Shown piece by piece: positions 53,872 to 61,701 of a stretch of 64,000 bases of DNA. The stretch lies in the NCBI RefSeq assembly GCF_000429765.1, contig NZ_AUCM01000003.1, positions 289,117-353,116 of the forward strand, given 5' to 3'. This DNA comes from Gemmobacter nectariphilus DSM 15620 (GTDB taxonomy: Bacteria > Pseudomonadota > Alphaproteobacteria > Rhodobacterales > Rhodobacteraceae). The notes beneath the pieces were generated by a model. It was not told the DNA's origin, made no database searches, and worked only from the letters and a program-made list of their open reading frames with translations. The translations under genes were made by a program, and so were the position numbers. The first letter of the stretch is position 1. Every line of letters begins with the position of its first letter.

Positions 53872-55131
53872 ATGCCCGATCCTGTCCCGTTCGACATTCC
53901 CGAAGATGGCAAGCTGGCGCACAACATCACCCATTTCGCCCGCGCCCTGCGCAAGGCGGGATTGCCCGTCGGGCCGGGTCGCACGCTGACCGCGATCGAG
54001 GCGGTGGCGGCGGCCGGCTTCACCCGCAAGGCCGATTTCTACTGGGCGCTGCATGCGGTTTTCGTCAACCGGCCCGAACAGCGGCTGGTGTTCGATCAGG
54101 TGTTCCGGCTGTTCTGGCGCGATCCGCGCTATATGGAACACATGATGTCGCTGATGCTGCCCGCCATTCGCGGTGTGCAAGAGGAAACCGCCGCAGCCGC
54201 CGCCGCCCGCCGCGCTGCCGAGGCGCTGCTGGATGGGGCCGAGCCACCCGCGCGCCCCGAAAGCCCCGAGGCCGACGAAGAGGTTCGCATCGAGGTGGAT
54301 GCCAGCCAGACCGCCTCGGCCGCCGAGCGGCTGCGGACGCTGGACTTCGAGCAGATGACCACCGCTGAAGTTGCCGAGGCGCGGCGGATGCTGGCCCGCC
54401 TTGCCTTGCCGGTCAAGCCGCTGCCCACCCGGCGGTTGCGGGCCGATGCGGCAGGGCGCTATCCCGACTGGCGGCGCAGCTTGCGGGCGGCGGTGCGCCA
54501 TGGCGGGGAAATCCCGCGCATCGCCCGGCGCAACCGCGCCACGCGCTGGCCCGATCTGGTGGTGATCTGCGACATTTCCGGGTCCATGTCGCAATATTCC
54601 CGCATGGTGCTGCATTTCGTCCATGCGGTGGCGAACCGGCAGGGGCAAGGTTGGGCGCGGGTCCATGCCTTTACCTTTGGCACGCGGCTGACCAACATCA
54701 CCCGCCATCTGAAACAGCGCGATGTGGATGCCGCCTTGCGCGCCGCGGGGGCCGAGGCGCAGGACTGGCAGGGCGGCACCCGGATCGGCGCCTGTCTGCA
54801 TGCCTTCAACCGCGACTGGTCACGGCGCGTCTTGTCGCGCGGGGCGGTGGTGCTGCTGATCACCGATGGGCTGGATCGCGACGATACCACCCTGCTGGGG
54901 CGCGAGATGGAGCGGTTGCACCTGTCTGCCCGGCGGTTGATCTGGCTGAACCCCTTGCTGCGCTGGGACGGCTTTGCCCCGCGCGCGCGCGGCATTGCCG
55001 CGATGCTGCCCCATGTCGATGCCTTTCGCGCCGCGCATTCCGTTGCCTCGCTTGCCGCGCTGGCGCAGTCGGTGTCCGACCCGTCGGATCATGGCGAAAA
55101 GGATCGGCTGATGGCGCTGCTGCAAGGCTGA
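53872..55131 (+). CDS. CoxE-like protein with VWA domain
   Basis: A 419-residue protein with a C-terminal von Willebrand A domain. Its MIDAS metal site is VVICDISGSMSQYSRM (Asp234), followed by FTFGTRLTNI, GGTRIG and LLITDGLDRDD. The N-terminal part has HFARALRKAGLPVGPGR. CoxE-type proteins work with MoxR/CoxD AAA ATPases in maturing molybdenum enzymes such as CO dehydrogenase. No such ATPase is near, and xdhABC is 16 kb away. It follows atpG by 59 bp and could be read from that operon. Confidence 0.83.
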   Translation: MPDPVPFDIPEDGKLAHNITHFARALRKAGLPVGPGRTLTAIEAVAAAGFTRKADFYWALHAVFVNRPEQRLVFDQVFRLFWRDPRYMEHMMSLMLPAIRGVQEETAAAAAARRAAEALLDGAEPPARPESPEADEEVRIEVDASQTASAAERLRTLDFEQMTTAEVAEARRMLARLALPVKPLPTRRLRADAAGRYPDWRRSLRAAVRHGGEIPRIARRNRATRWPDLVVICDISGSMSQYSRMVLHFVHAVANRQGQGWARVHAFTFGTRLTNITRHLKQRDVDAALRAAGAEAQDWQGGTRIGACLHAFNRDWSRRVLSRGAVVLLITDGLDRDDTTLLGREMERLHLSARRLIWLNPLLRWDGFAPRARGIAAMLPHVDAFRAAHSVASLAALAQSVSDPSDHGEKDRLMALLQG

Positions 55132-55167
55132 GCGCCCCTGCCGGACAGCTGGCGCCCGGTCGGACCG

Positions 55168-55227
55168 CTGGAGGGGCTTCGCGCCCCTCCAGACCACCCC
55201 GCGGGGTATTTGGAAAAAGGCAAAGGG
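55168..55227 (+). repeat. Dispersed palindromic element, copy 11
   Basis: Complete copy: hairpin CTGGAGGGG / CCCCTCCAG (55168-55176, 55184-55192), then CCCCGCGGGGTATTTGGAAA and AAGGCAAAGG. It lies between two convergent genes (the CoxE-like gene and DUF2244). Confidence 0.85.
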
Positions 55228-55234
55228 GGCGGGC

Positions 55235-55723
55235 CTAGCGACGCGATCGCAGCCGCTGGCGCAGATCCCATTCCAGGGTCATGCGTTCCTCGGGGGTCAG
55301 AAAGGCGCCCAGTTCTACTTCGCGCGGGCCGCCGGACAGGGTCAGGTAATGCGGCACCGGCCCGCCGGTTTCATGGCGGTTGACGCGCACCCAATGCGGG
55401 TTCGCCTCCCATGTCTGGTGCTGCTTGCGCGGGCCGGTGCGGGTCAGGGTGATGCGATCAGGCGTCAGGGTAAGTTCCTCGACGATCTCGCGGTCGGCCC
55501 AGGACCGGCGCAGCGCCCACCAGAGCGCGGCCATGGCTGCGGCAAGGAAGGGCAGCAGGCCCCAGAAGATCGGCGTTGCCAGCACGGCCATCAGCGGCGT
55601 TGCGATCAGAACGGCGGTGCCGCCGACGAACCAGACGAAGCCGTGTGGCCCAAGCGAGCGGTGCGGCCACAGGTGCAGGGTATCGGCGTCGTCGGCGTTT
55701 GTCGGGGTCCAGGAATAGGGCAT
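55235..55723 (-). CDS. DUF2244 family integral membrane protein
   Basis: A 162-residue protein with two membrane helices (about 33-53 and 57-75) and a soluble C-terminal domain (VEELTLTPDRITLTRTGP, then WVRVNRHETGG). DUF2244 genes commonly sit near cytochrome c oxidase genes in Alphaproteobacteria, as here with ctaD two genes upstream. The function is unknown. The start could be the ATG at 55723 or a GTG at 55735. Confidence 0.8.
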   Translation of the reverse strand: MPYSWTPTNADDADTLHLWPHRSLGPHGFVWFVGGTAVLIATPLMAVLATPIFWGLLPFLAAAMAALWWALRRSWADREIVEELTLTPDRITLTRTGPRKQHQTWEANPHWVRVNRHETGGPVPHYLTLSGGPREVELGAFLTPEERMTLEWDLRQRLRSRR

Positions 55724-55744
55724 GATCGCGGTCACTTGGAACTG

Positions 55745-56164
55745 TCAGAGCGGACGTTCGCCCAGATCCTCGTAGAAGCGCAAGAGATAGCCGTCGGGAT
55801 CTGCGACGATGAATTGCCGGTTGCCGGTTTCGCGATCATCGACGCGATACCAGCGATCCTCGGGTGGCAGATGCAGGGGGACATTGGCCGCCGCCAGCGC
55901 CGCCAGCAGGGGCGCGACCGAGCGGGTGCGGATTTGCAGGTTCACCCCGCGGCCAAAGGGGCGGTCGCTTGCGCGCAGGCTTGGGTCGAAGTCGCGCCCG
56001 AGCCCCAGCTGGTCCAGCATCAGTTCGGCCCCCTCGCGCTCCAGATAGGCAAAGCCCTCTTCGGGGCGGGCATAGCGGGGGGCAAAGCCCAGGAGGTCGC
56101 AATAGAACCGCAGGCTGGTGCCAATATCGGTGACGCAAAGTTCGGGGACCATCGCGGTGGACAT
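55745..56164 (-). CDS. VOC family protein (glyoxalase/bleomycin-resistance-like)
   Basis: A 139-residue protein of two beta-alpha-beta-beta-beta units. Conserved parts are VTDIGTSLRFYCDLLGF and the C-terminal RQFIVADPDGYLLRFYEDLG. The ATG at 56164 is preferred; the frame opens earlier with a TTG. It may bind metal or a hydrophobic ligand, but the substrate is unknown. It lies between ctaD and DUF2244. Confidence 0.82.
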   Translation of the reverse strand: MSTAMVPELCVTDIGTSLRFYCDLLGFAPRYARPEEGFAYLEREGAELMLDQLGLGRDFDPSLRASDRPFGRGVNLQIRTRSVAPLLAALAAANVPLHLPPEDRWYRVDDRETGNRQFIVADPDGYLLRFYEDLGERPL

Positions 56165-56185
56165 CGGGGGTTCCGGCAAGAAAAA

Positions 56186-56205
56186 GGCCCCGGTTTCCCG
56201 GGGCC
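56186..56205 (-). terminator. Intrinsic terminator of ctaD
   Basis: Eight-base-pair stem GGCCCCGG / CCGGGGCC with a 4-base loop, followed on the minus strand by TTTTT, 8 bp after the ctaD stop. It is a strong Rho-independent terminator. A TTT on the other side makes it partly bidirectional. Confidence 0.88.
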
Positions 56206-56212
56206 TTTCGGA

Positions 56213-57889
56213 TCAGTGGGCGTGGCCCTTGTCCCAGTCGGACTGCTTCGGCAGCTGCTCGAAGGTGTGTTCCGGCGGGGGCGACGGCAGGGTCCATTCC
56301 AGGGTGTCGGCGTATTCGTTCCAGTAGTTGGCGCGGCTTTCGCGTTTGCCCCAGAGCAGGGCATAGAACACGATGCCGATGAACAGCAGGAACGAGGCGA
56401 AGGAAATGAACGCGCCGATCGAGGAGATGTGGTTCCAGTAGGCGAAAGCCTCGGGGTAGTCGATGTAGCGGCGCGGCATGCCCTGACGGCCCAGGAAGTG
56501 CTGCGGGAAGAAGGTCAGGTTCGCACCGATGAACATCATCCAGAAGTGGATCTTGGCACCGAATTCCCAGTACTGCTTGCCCGACATCTTGCCGAACCAG
56601 TAGTAGATGCCGGCGAAGATCGCGAAGACCGCGCCCAGCGACATGACGTAGTGGAAGTGCGCCACGACGTAATAGGTGTCGTGGTAGGCCCGGTCGATGG
56701 CCGCTTGCGACAGCACGATCCCGGTCACGCCACCCACGGTGAACAGGAACAGGAAGCCGAAGGCCCAGAGCATCGGTGCCTCGAAGCTGATCGAGCCGCG
56801 CCACATGGTGGCGATCCAGCTGAACACCTTGACGCCCGTCGGCACCGCGATGACCATGGTGGCCAGCATGAAGTAGGACTGCTGGGTCAGCGACATGCCG
56901 ACCGTGTACATGTGGTGCGCCCACACGACAAAGCCCAGCACGCCGATGGCAACCATCGCATAGACCATCGGCAGGTAGCCGAACACCGGCTTGCGGCTGA
57001 AGGTCGCGATGACGTGGCTGATGATGCCAAAGCCCGGCAGGATGATGATGTACACTTCCGGGTGGCCGAAGAACCACAGGATGTGCTGGTAAAGGATCGG
57101 GTCGCCGCCACCTGCGGGATCGAAGAAGGTGGTGCCGAAGTTGCGGTCCGTCAGCAGCATGGTGATGGCGCCGGCCAGCACGGGCAGCGACAGCAGGATC
57201 AGCCACGCGGTCACGAACACCGACCAGGCGAACAGCGGCACCTTGTGCAGGGTCATCCCCGGCGCGCGCATGTTCAGGAAGGTGGTGATGATGTTGATCG
57301 CCCCCAGGATCGACGAGGCGCCCGAGACGTGCACCGCAAAGATCGCAAGGTCGGTCGAGAAGCCGCCTTCACGCACCGACAGCGGCGGATACAGGACCCA
57401 GCCGATGCCCGAGCCCGGCTGTTCGTTGCCGCCCGGCGCGAACAGCGAGGCGACGGCCAGCGAGGTGCCGGCGAAATACAGCCAGTAGGACAGGTTGTTC
57501 AGGCGCGGGAACGCCATGTCCGGCGCGCCGATCTGCAGAGGCATGAAGAAGTTGCCGAAGCCGCCGAACAGCGCGGGAATGACGACGAAGAACATCATCA
57601 GGATGCCGTGGGCGGTGATCATCACGTTCCACAGGTGCCCGTTCGGGGTGCAGTCCGACGTTGCCGCCGGGGTCAGCACGCGCGCACCTTCCATGCACAT
57701 GTACTGGACGCCAGGCTCCATCAGTTCCATGCGCATGTAGACGGTGAAGGCCACCGAAATCAGGCCGACGAGGCCTGAGGTGAAAAGATAAAGTATCCCG
57801 ATGTCCTTGTGGTTGGTGGACATGAACCAGCGGGTAAAGAACCCGCGGGTGTCGTGCTCACCATGGCCATGGATGGCGGCGTCGGCCAT
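56213..57889 (-). CDS. ctaD: Cytochrome c oxidase subunit I (aa3 type)
   Basis: A 558-residue membrane protein with about twelve helices, the heme a / heme a3-CuB subunit of the terminal oxidase. Heme and copper ligands are in [26 protein letters not shown] (the covalent His-Tyr region), WAHHMYTVG and [12 protein letters not shown]. The K and D proton pathway residues lie around [18 protein letters not shown]. Subunits II and III are not adjacent. The start ATG at 57889 has GGGAGA upstream. It is terminated by a strong hairpin, and an FNR-like box lies 109 bp upstream. Confidence 0.97.
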   Translation of the reverse strand: MADAAIHGHGEHDTRGFFTRWFMSTNHKDIGILYLFTSGLVGLISVAFTVYMRMELMEPGVQYMCMEGARVLTPAATSDCTPNGHLWNVMITAHGILMMFFVVIPALFGGFGNFFMPLQIGAPDMAFPRLNNLSYWLYFAGTSLAVASLFAPGGNEQPGSGIGWVLYPPLSVREGGFSTDLAIFAVHVSGASSILGAINIITTFLNMRAPGMTLHKVPLFAWSVFVTAWLILLSLPVLAGAITMLLTDRNFGTTFFDPAGGGDPILYQHILWFFGHPEVYIIILPGFGIISHVIATFSRKPVFGYLPMVYAMVAIGVLGFVVWAHHMYTVGMSLTQQSYFMLATMVIAVPTGVKVFSWIATMWRGSISFEAPMLWAFGFLFLFTVGGVTGIVLSQAAIDRAYHDTYYVVAHFHYVMSLGAVFAIFAGIYYWFGKMSGKQYWEFGAKIHFWMMFIGANLTFFPQHFLGRQGMPRRYIDYPEAFAYWNHISSIGAFISFASFLLFIGIVFYALLWGKRESRANYWNEYADTLEWTLPSPPPEHTFEQLPKQSDWDKGHAH

Positions 57890-57997
57890 GCTCGTCTCCC
57901 GTTCCTTGTTGGGTGGCGCGCAGGCAGAATCCCCTCCCGCGCGTGCCGGTCTCTGTCCGGTTTTAGAATGTGGCCGCAGCCGGGGCAATGCCGGACT

Positions 57998-58011
57998 TTG
58001 ACTCAGGTCAA
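57998..58011 (-). promoter_or_regulatory. FNR-like box TTGACTCAGGTCAA upstream of ctaD
   Basis: Perfect dyad TTGAC-TCAG-GTCAA, 109 bp before the ctaD start. The distance allows either repression or activation. FnrL-type control of oxidase genes by oxygen is known in Rhodobacter. Confidence 0.5.
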
Positions 58012-58043
58012 GTTTGAAGGGGCAACACACGGAATTGCTTGCG

Positions 58044-58511
58044 TCATTCCGTCGCAGGGGCGCGCGCGGCGCGGCCAAGGCCGTCAGCCAGCGCGGCAAG
58101 GTCGGCCCCCGGCATGGCCGCGTCCAGCGCGTCATGGGCGGCCTGCCAGAGCGGCAGTGCGGCGATCAGCCTGGCATGGCCCGCATCCGTCAGCGTCACG
58201 CGCCGGTTGCGCCGGTCGGCGGCGTCGGGGGCGGTCCGGGCCAGACCCTCGCGTTCCAGCACCTTGAGCGCGGCGGTCAGCGTGGTGCGGTCCATCGCCA
58301 GAAAGGGCGCCAGATCCGAGATGCGCGGCGGCTCGGGCCGGTTCAGCGCCATCAGCAGCGAGAACTGCCCGTTGGTCAGCCCGACCGGGCGCAAGGCCGC
58401 GTCAAAGCGGCGCGCCAGGGCCCTTGCGGCACGCTGCGCTGCAAGGCACAGGCAACGGTCGCGCACCATCTGGGTGGCGGCAAAGGGCAGTGTCGCGCAT
58501 GCGCCGCTCAC
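58044..58511 (-). CDS. MarR family transcriptional regulator
   Basis: About 155 residues with a winged helix-turn-helix. The N-terminal helix includes [22 protein letters not shown], the recognition region has [25 protein letters not shown], and the wing has [14 protein letters not shown]. The GTG at 58511 overlaps the ridA stop (GTGA), so the two genes are co-translated. The likely target is the AT-rich palindrome at 59086-59109, between ridA and the VOC genes. The ligand is unknown. Confidence 0.82.
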   Translation of the reverse strand: MSGACATLPFAATQMVRDRCLCLAAQRAARALARRFDAALRPVGLTNGQFSLLMALNRPEPPRISDLAPFLAMDRTTLTAALKVLEREGLARTAPDAADRRNRRVTLTDAGHARLIAALPLWQAAHDALDAAMPGADLAALADGLGRAARAPATE

Positions 58512-58981
58512 GCCGGTCCCGCAGACAGGCTGGCCACCGCGCGCAGCTCGACCAGACCGCCGGGCACGATCAGGCCCGCGACCTCGACCGCTGTCCAGGC
58601 CGGGTAGGGCGCCGTCAGATAGCGTGCCCGGACCTGCATGAAGGTGTCCATGTGCCGGGCCATGTCGACGTGATAGGTGGTCAGTTCGACCACATCGTCC
58701 AGCCCGGCGCCCGCGGCAGCCAGAATGGCCGCCAGCGCCTCGAAGGCGGTGGCGAACTGGGCGGCCGGATCGCGCACCGCGACCAGCGCGGTTAGCGGGG
58801 CATCCGGGTCCGCCGTCGTCGCCTCGGCCCCGGCAAGGCCGGTCGGGGGCGGGTTGCCATCCGGGCTGGTCCCGATGATGCCCGAGCAGAACAGCAGGTT
58901 CCCCGCCCGCACCGCGGGGGCAAAGTGCCACTGGTCATGCACCGCGCGCAGGGCAGGGGGGATGATGGCGTCTCGGGTCAT
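58508..58981 (-). CDS. ridA: RidA/YjgF family protein
   Basis: A 157-residue protein of the RidA (reactive intermediate deaminase) superfamily, whose archetype hydrolyses 2-aminoacrylate. Conserved parts are GNLLFCSGIIGTSPDG and TTYHVDMARHMDTF, with YPAWTAVEVAGLIVPGGLVEL near the end. The N-terminus is longer than in typical RidA. The ATG at 58981 faces the operator region. It is the first gene of a ridA-marR pair. Confidence 0.85.
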   Translation of the reverse strand: MTRDAIIPPALRAVHDQWHFAPAVRAGNLLFCSGIIGTSPDGNPPPTGLAGAEATTADPDAPLTALVAVRDPAAQFATAFEALAAILAAAGAGLDDVVELTTYHVDMARHMDTFMQVRARYLTAPYPAWTAVEVAGLIVPGGLVELRAVASLSAGPA

Positions 58982-59085
58982 GGCGTGGTCCCTGTGTCTC
59001 GAATGCCCATGGCTTATGGGCCATCCCCCACCGCGGCGCAAAGGGGGCGCTGGCGGAAATCGGCGGCCATGTGACGGTGTCACAG

Positions 59086-59109
59086 ATATATGTTGACATC
59101 AACATATAT
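59086..59109. promoter_or_regulatory. Perfect palindromic operator between ridA-marR and VOC genes
   Basis: Two 11-bp arms (left ATATATGTTGA, right its exact complement) separated by CA. It is AT-rich in otherwise GC-rich DNA and centred about 116 bp from the ridA start and 46 bp from the VOC start. The symmetry and position fit a MarR-type dimer controlling both divergent units. Confidence 0.75.
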
Positions 59110-59143
59110 GCCCCGGATGCTTTTCCGGCAAGGAGGAAGCGCC

Positions 59144-59542
59144 ATGAATGTCTTCATCAATCTGCCCGTCGCCGATCTGGACCGCACGCGGCAGTTCTTT
59201 GCGGGGCTGGGGTTCGGCTTTGACGACACCTTCAGCGACGACAAGGCCGTCGCCATGAAGCTGTCCGACGCGGCCAGCGTCATGCTGCTCAGGCGCGAGT
59301 TCTTTCAGACCTTCACCCCGCGCCCGTTGAACGATGGCAGCACGACCGAGGTTCTGGTTGCCGTGCAATGCGAAAGCCGCGCGGCGGTGGATGCCATGGT
59401 GGCCCGCGCGCTGGCCACGGGCGGCGCCGCTGTCCGCCCGCCCGAGGATCACGGCTTCATGTATGGCCACGCGTTTGCCGACCCGGATGGCCATATCTGG
59501 GAACCCTTCTGGATGAACCCCGGGGGGGCCGCCAATGGCTGA
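59144..59542 (+). CDS. VOC family protein
   Basis: A 132-residue protein (MNVFINLPVADLDRTRQFF) of the glyoxalase/bleomycin-resistance superfamily. The metal or ligand positions include the final DPDGHIWEPFWMNP. The ATG has a very strong AGGAGG site. It overlaps the next gene by 8 nt and lies divergent from ridA across a palindromic operator. The substrate is unknown, perhaps a reactive aldehyde or xenobiotic. Confidence 0.87.
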   Translation: MNVFINLPVADLDRTRQFFAGLGFGFDDTFSDDKAVAMKLSDAASVMLLRREFFQTFTPRPLNDGSTTEVLVAVQCESRAAVDAMVARALATGGAAVRPPEDHGFMYGHAFADPDGHIWEPFWMNPGGAANG

Positions 59543-59996
59543 GATCGCCACCTGCCTGTGGTTCGACACCGCCGCCGAAGAGGCCGCGCGCTGCTATGTC
59601 GGGCTGGTGCCGGGCAGCCGTCTGGGGCGCATCCGGCGCCCCGCAGCGGATGCCCCGGCGGTGATCGTCGAATTCTCGCTGGCCGGGGTGCCCTATGTCG
59701 CGCTGAACGGTGGGCCGCAGGTGCGGCACAGTCCGGCCGCCTCGATCGTGGTGACGCTGCCTGACCAGGCCTCGGCCGATGCGCTGTGGCAGGCGCATCT
59801 GGCCGCCGGATCGTCCGTGGTGCGATGCGGCTGGATGACCGACCGCTGGGGCCTGTCGTGGCAGATCGTGCCTGCGGGGCTGCATGATCTGTTGTTCGGC
59901 CCGGACCCGGAGGCCAATGCCCGCGCCTATGCCTGCCTTCAGGGGCAGATGCGCATCGACCTGGCCGCAATCGCGGCCGCAGCACAGGGGACATAA
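59535..59996 (+). CDS. VOC superfamily PhnB-like protein
   Basis: A 153-residue protein of the 3-dmu-9_3-mt/PhnB group (AEIATCLWFDTAAEEAARCY; VVTLPDQASADALWQ; DRWGLSWQIVP). The members are mostly uncharacterised. It overlaps the upstream VOC gene by 8 nt and precedes the DUF1428 gene by 3 bp, so the three form an operon. Confidence 0.85.
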   Translation: MAEIATCLWFDTAAEEAARCYVGLVPGSRLGRIRRPAADAPAVIVEFSLAGVPYVALNGGPQVRHSPAASIVVTLPDQASADALWQAHLAAGSSVVRCGWMTDRWGLSWQIVPAGLHDLLFGPDPEANARAYACLQGQMRIDLAAIAAAAQGT

Positions 59997-59999
59997 GCC

Positions 60000-60356
60000 A
60001 TGAGTTTCATCGACGGAATGATCTTGCCGGTTCCTGCGGCCAACAAGGATGCCTATCGCGCGCATTCCGAAAAAAGCTGGCCGCTGTTCCAGAAGGCCGG
60101 CGCGCTGGCGATGCGCGAATGCTGGGGCGAGGATCTGCCCGAGGGTCAGGTGACCTCCATGCCCATGGCGGTCAGGCTGGAGCCGGGCGAGACGGTGGTG
60201 TTTTCCTGGATCGAATGGCCCGACCGCGCAACGCGTGACAAGGCCTGGGCGGCGCTGATGGCCGACGAGGCCTTTGGCGCCATGATGCAGCAGATGCCCT
60301 GCGATGCGCGGCGCATGACCTGGGGCGGGTTCGCACCGCTGCTCGATTGCCACTGA
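60000..60356 (+). CDS. DUF1428 family protein
   Basis: A 118-residue protein with SFIDGMILPVPAANKDAY at the start and VVFSWIEWPDRATRD in the middle, the hallmarks of DUF1428, a ferredoxin-like dimeric alpha/beta-barrel family of unknown function. It is the third gene of the operon with the two VOC genes, which suggests a role in stress or xenobiotic handling. Confidence 0.82.
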   Translation: MSFIDGMILPVPAANKDAYRAHSEKSWPLFQKAGALAMRECWGEDLPEGQVTSMPMAVRLEPGETVVFSWIEWPDRATRDKAWAALMADEAFGAMMQQMPCDARRMTWGGFAPLLDCH

Positions 60357-60363
60357 ACGCGAA

Positions 60364-60389
60364 CGGGCGGCGCCCTGCGGCGCCGCCCG
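60364..60389. terminator. Hairpin between convergent DUF1428 and cytochrome c genes
   Basis: Perfect 11-bp stem CGGGCGGCGCC / GGCGCCGCCCG with a CTGC loop. It lies 8 bp after the DUF1428 stop and 20 bp after the cytochrome stop, so it may end both transcripts. There is no T run. Confidence 0.6.
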
Positions 60390-60408
60390 ACAATCCCTTG
60401 CCTGCGGG

Positions 60409-60825
60409 TCAGTTGGCCGAGACCGAGACGAGCCAGGCCGCGATATCCTCGCCGCCCTTCTTGAGCTTGAAGGTCATGTTGGATTTCACGGCGTTGTCGC
60501 CGGTATATTCCTTGATGAACTTGCTCGGATCCTCGACGTATTTCTCGAAGGTCTCGGCATCCCAGACCAGACCCTTTTCGCCCGCTTCCTTCAGGCCGGG
60601 GCCATATTTGAAATCGGTCGAGCCGGCCGCGCGGCCGATGACGCCGTAAAGGTTCGGGCCGGTCTTGCCGCCCTTGACGATGACCGTGCCGTCTGCCGCC
60701 TCGACCGTGTGGCAGGCCTTGCACTTGCCGAATTCCTTCTCGCCCTTGGCGATATCCCCTTCGGCAAGCGCCGGTGTCGCCAGCGCGAATGCGGCGAGTG
60801 CAGTGGCAATACGTGTCATTTTCAT
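60409..60825 (-). CDS. cycA: Class I cytochrome c (c2/c550-like)
   Basis: A 138-residue periplasmic electron carrier. The signal peptide ends at ATPALA (residue 21). The heme is attached at CKACH (about residues 35-39). The axial Met is in SNMTFKLKKG near residue 117. It matches the large-loop class I cytochromes that link the bc1 complex to the aa3 oxidase in Paracoccus and Rhodobacter. The gene symbol is by similarity of size and motifs; another c-type paralogue cannot be excluded. Confidence 0.85.
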   Translation of the reverse strand: MKMTRIATALAAFALATPALAEGDIAKGEKEFGKCKACHTVEAADGTVIVKGGKTGPNLYGVIGRAAGSTDFKYGPGLKEAGEKGLVWDAETFEKYVEDPSKFIKEYTGDNAVKSNMTFKLKKGGEDIAAWLVSVSAN

Positions 60826-60905
60826 CTGGCAGCCCTTTCGGATTGATGCTGGTCGCGCAAATCATACATCAGTCTTGCACGATCGGCATGGGTAAGAGTG
60901 TCACA

Positions 60906-61607
60906 TCATCCTTTGCCGGCGACTTCCGGCCGGGAACAGGTGGTTGGCGCCCCCATCGCCGGGCCGAAGGTGCGCATCAAGGCCGCATCCAGATCGCCCA
61001 TGTCAACCGGCAGCCCCAGATCCACCAGCGAGGTGACGCCGTGGTCGCGGATGCCACAAGGCACGATGCCGCTGAAATGGTCCAGATCGGGCTCGACATT
61101 GATCGAGATGCCATGAAAGCTGACCCAGCGGCGCAGCTTGATGCCGATGGCGGCGATCTTGTCCTCGCGCGGCTGGCCGTCGGGGCCGGGGGCCTTGTCG
61201 GGGCGCGTGACCCAGACACCGACCCGGCCATCGCGAATCTCGCCCCGCACGTTGAACTCGGCCAGCGCGGCGATCACCCAGGCCTCGAGCGCACGGACAA
61301 AACAGCGCACATCGCGCCCGCGCGCGGCGACATCCAGCATGACATAGATCACGCGCTGGCCGGGGCCGTGGTAGGTATATTGCCCGCCCCGCCCGGCCGC
61401 ATGAACCGGAAAGCGCCCCGGCGCCGTCAGGTCGGCCGGATTGGCCGAGGTTCCGGCGGTATACAGCGGCGGATGTTCCAGCAGCCAGACGGCCTCGGGG
61501 GCGGTGCCGGCGCGAATCGCCTCGACCCGGGCCTCCATGGCGGCAAGGGCCGTTTCATAGGGGACAAGCCCGGGCCAGACCTGCCATTCCACACCGTCCT
61601 GCATCAT
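60906..61607 (-). CDS. lipB: Octanoyl-[acyl-carrier-protein]-protein N-octanoyltransferase
   Basis: A 233-residue enzyme that transfers octanoyl groups to lipoyl-domain lysines, the first step of lipoate synthesis. Conserved motifs are [18 protein letters not shown], the lysine in IAAIGIKL and the catalytic Cys in [15 protein letters not shown]. Its targets include SucB encoded in this window. Two consecutive ATG codons occur at the start. The lipoyl synthase gene is not adjacent. Confidence 0.96.
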   Translation of the reverse strand: MMQDGVEWQVWPGLVPYETALAAMEARVEAIRAGTAPEAVWLLEHPPLYTAGTSANPADLTAPGRFPVHAAGRGGQYTYHGPGQRVIYVMLDVAARGRDVRCFVRALEAWVIAALAEFNVRGEIRDGRVGVWVTRPDKAPGPDGQPREDKIAAIGIKLRRWVSFHGISINVEPDLDHFSGIVPCGIRDHGVTSLVDLGLPVDMGDLDAALMRTFGPAMGAPTTCSRPEVAGKG

Positions 61608-61701
61608 GGATTCCCGACCCCGGCCAGTTTTGACTTTGTTGCGCGCTGTGTCGTGTTAGACTGGCACCAACAGGTATTCCAGTCATTGAAGGGTTTCCAC
61701 C

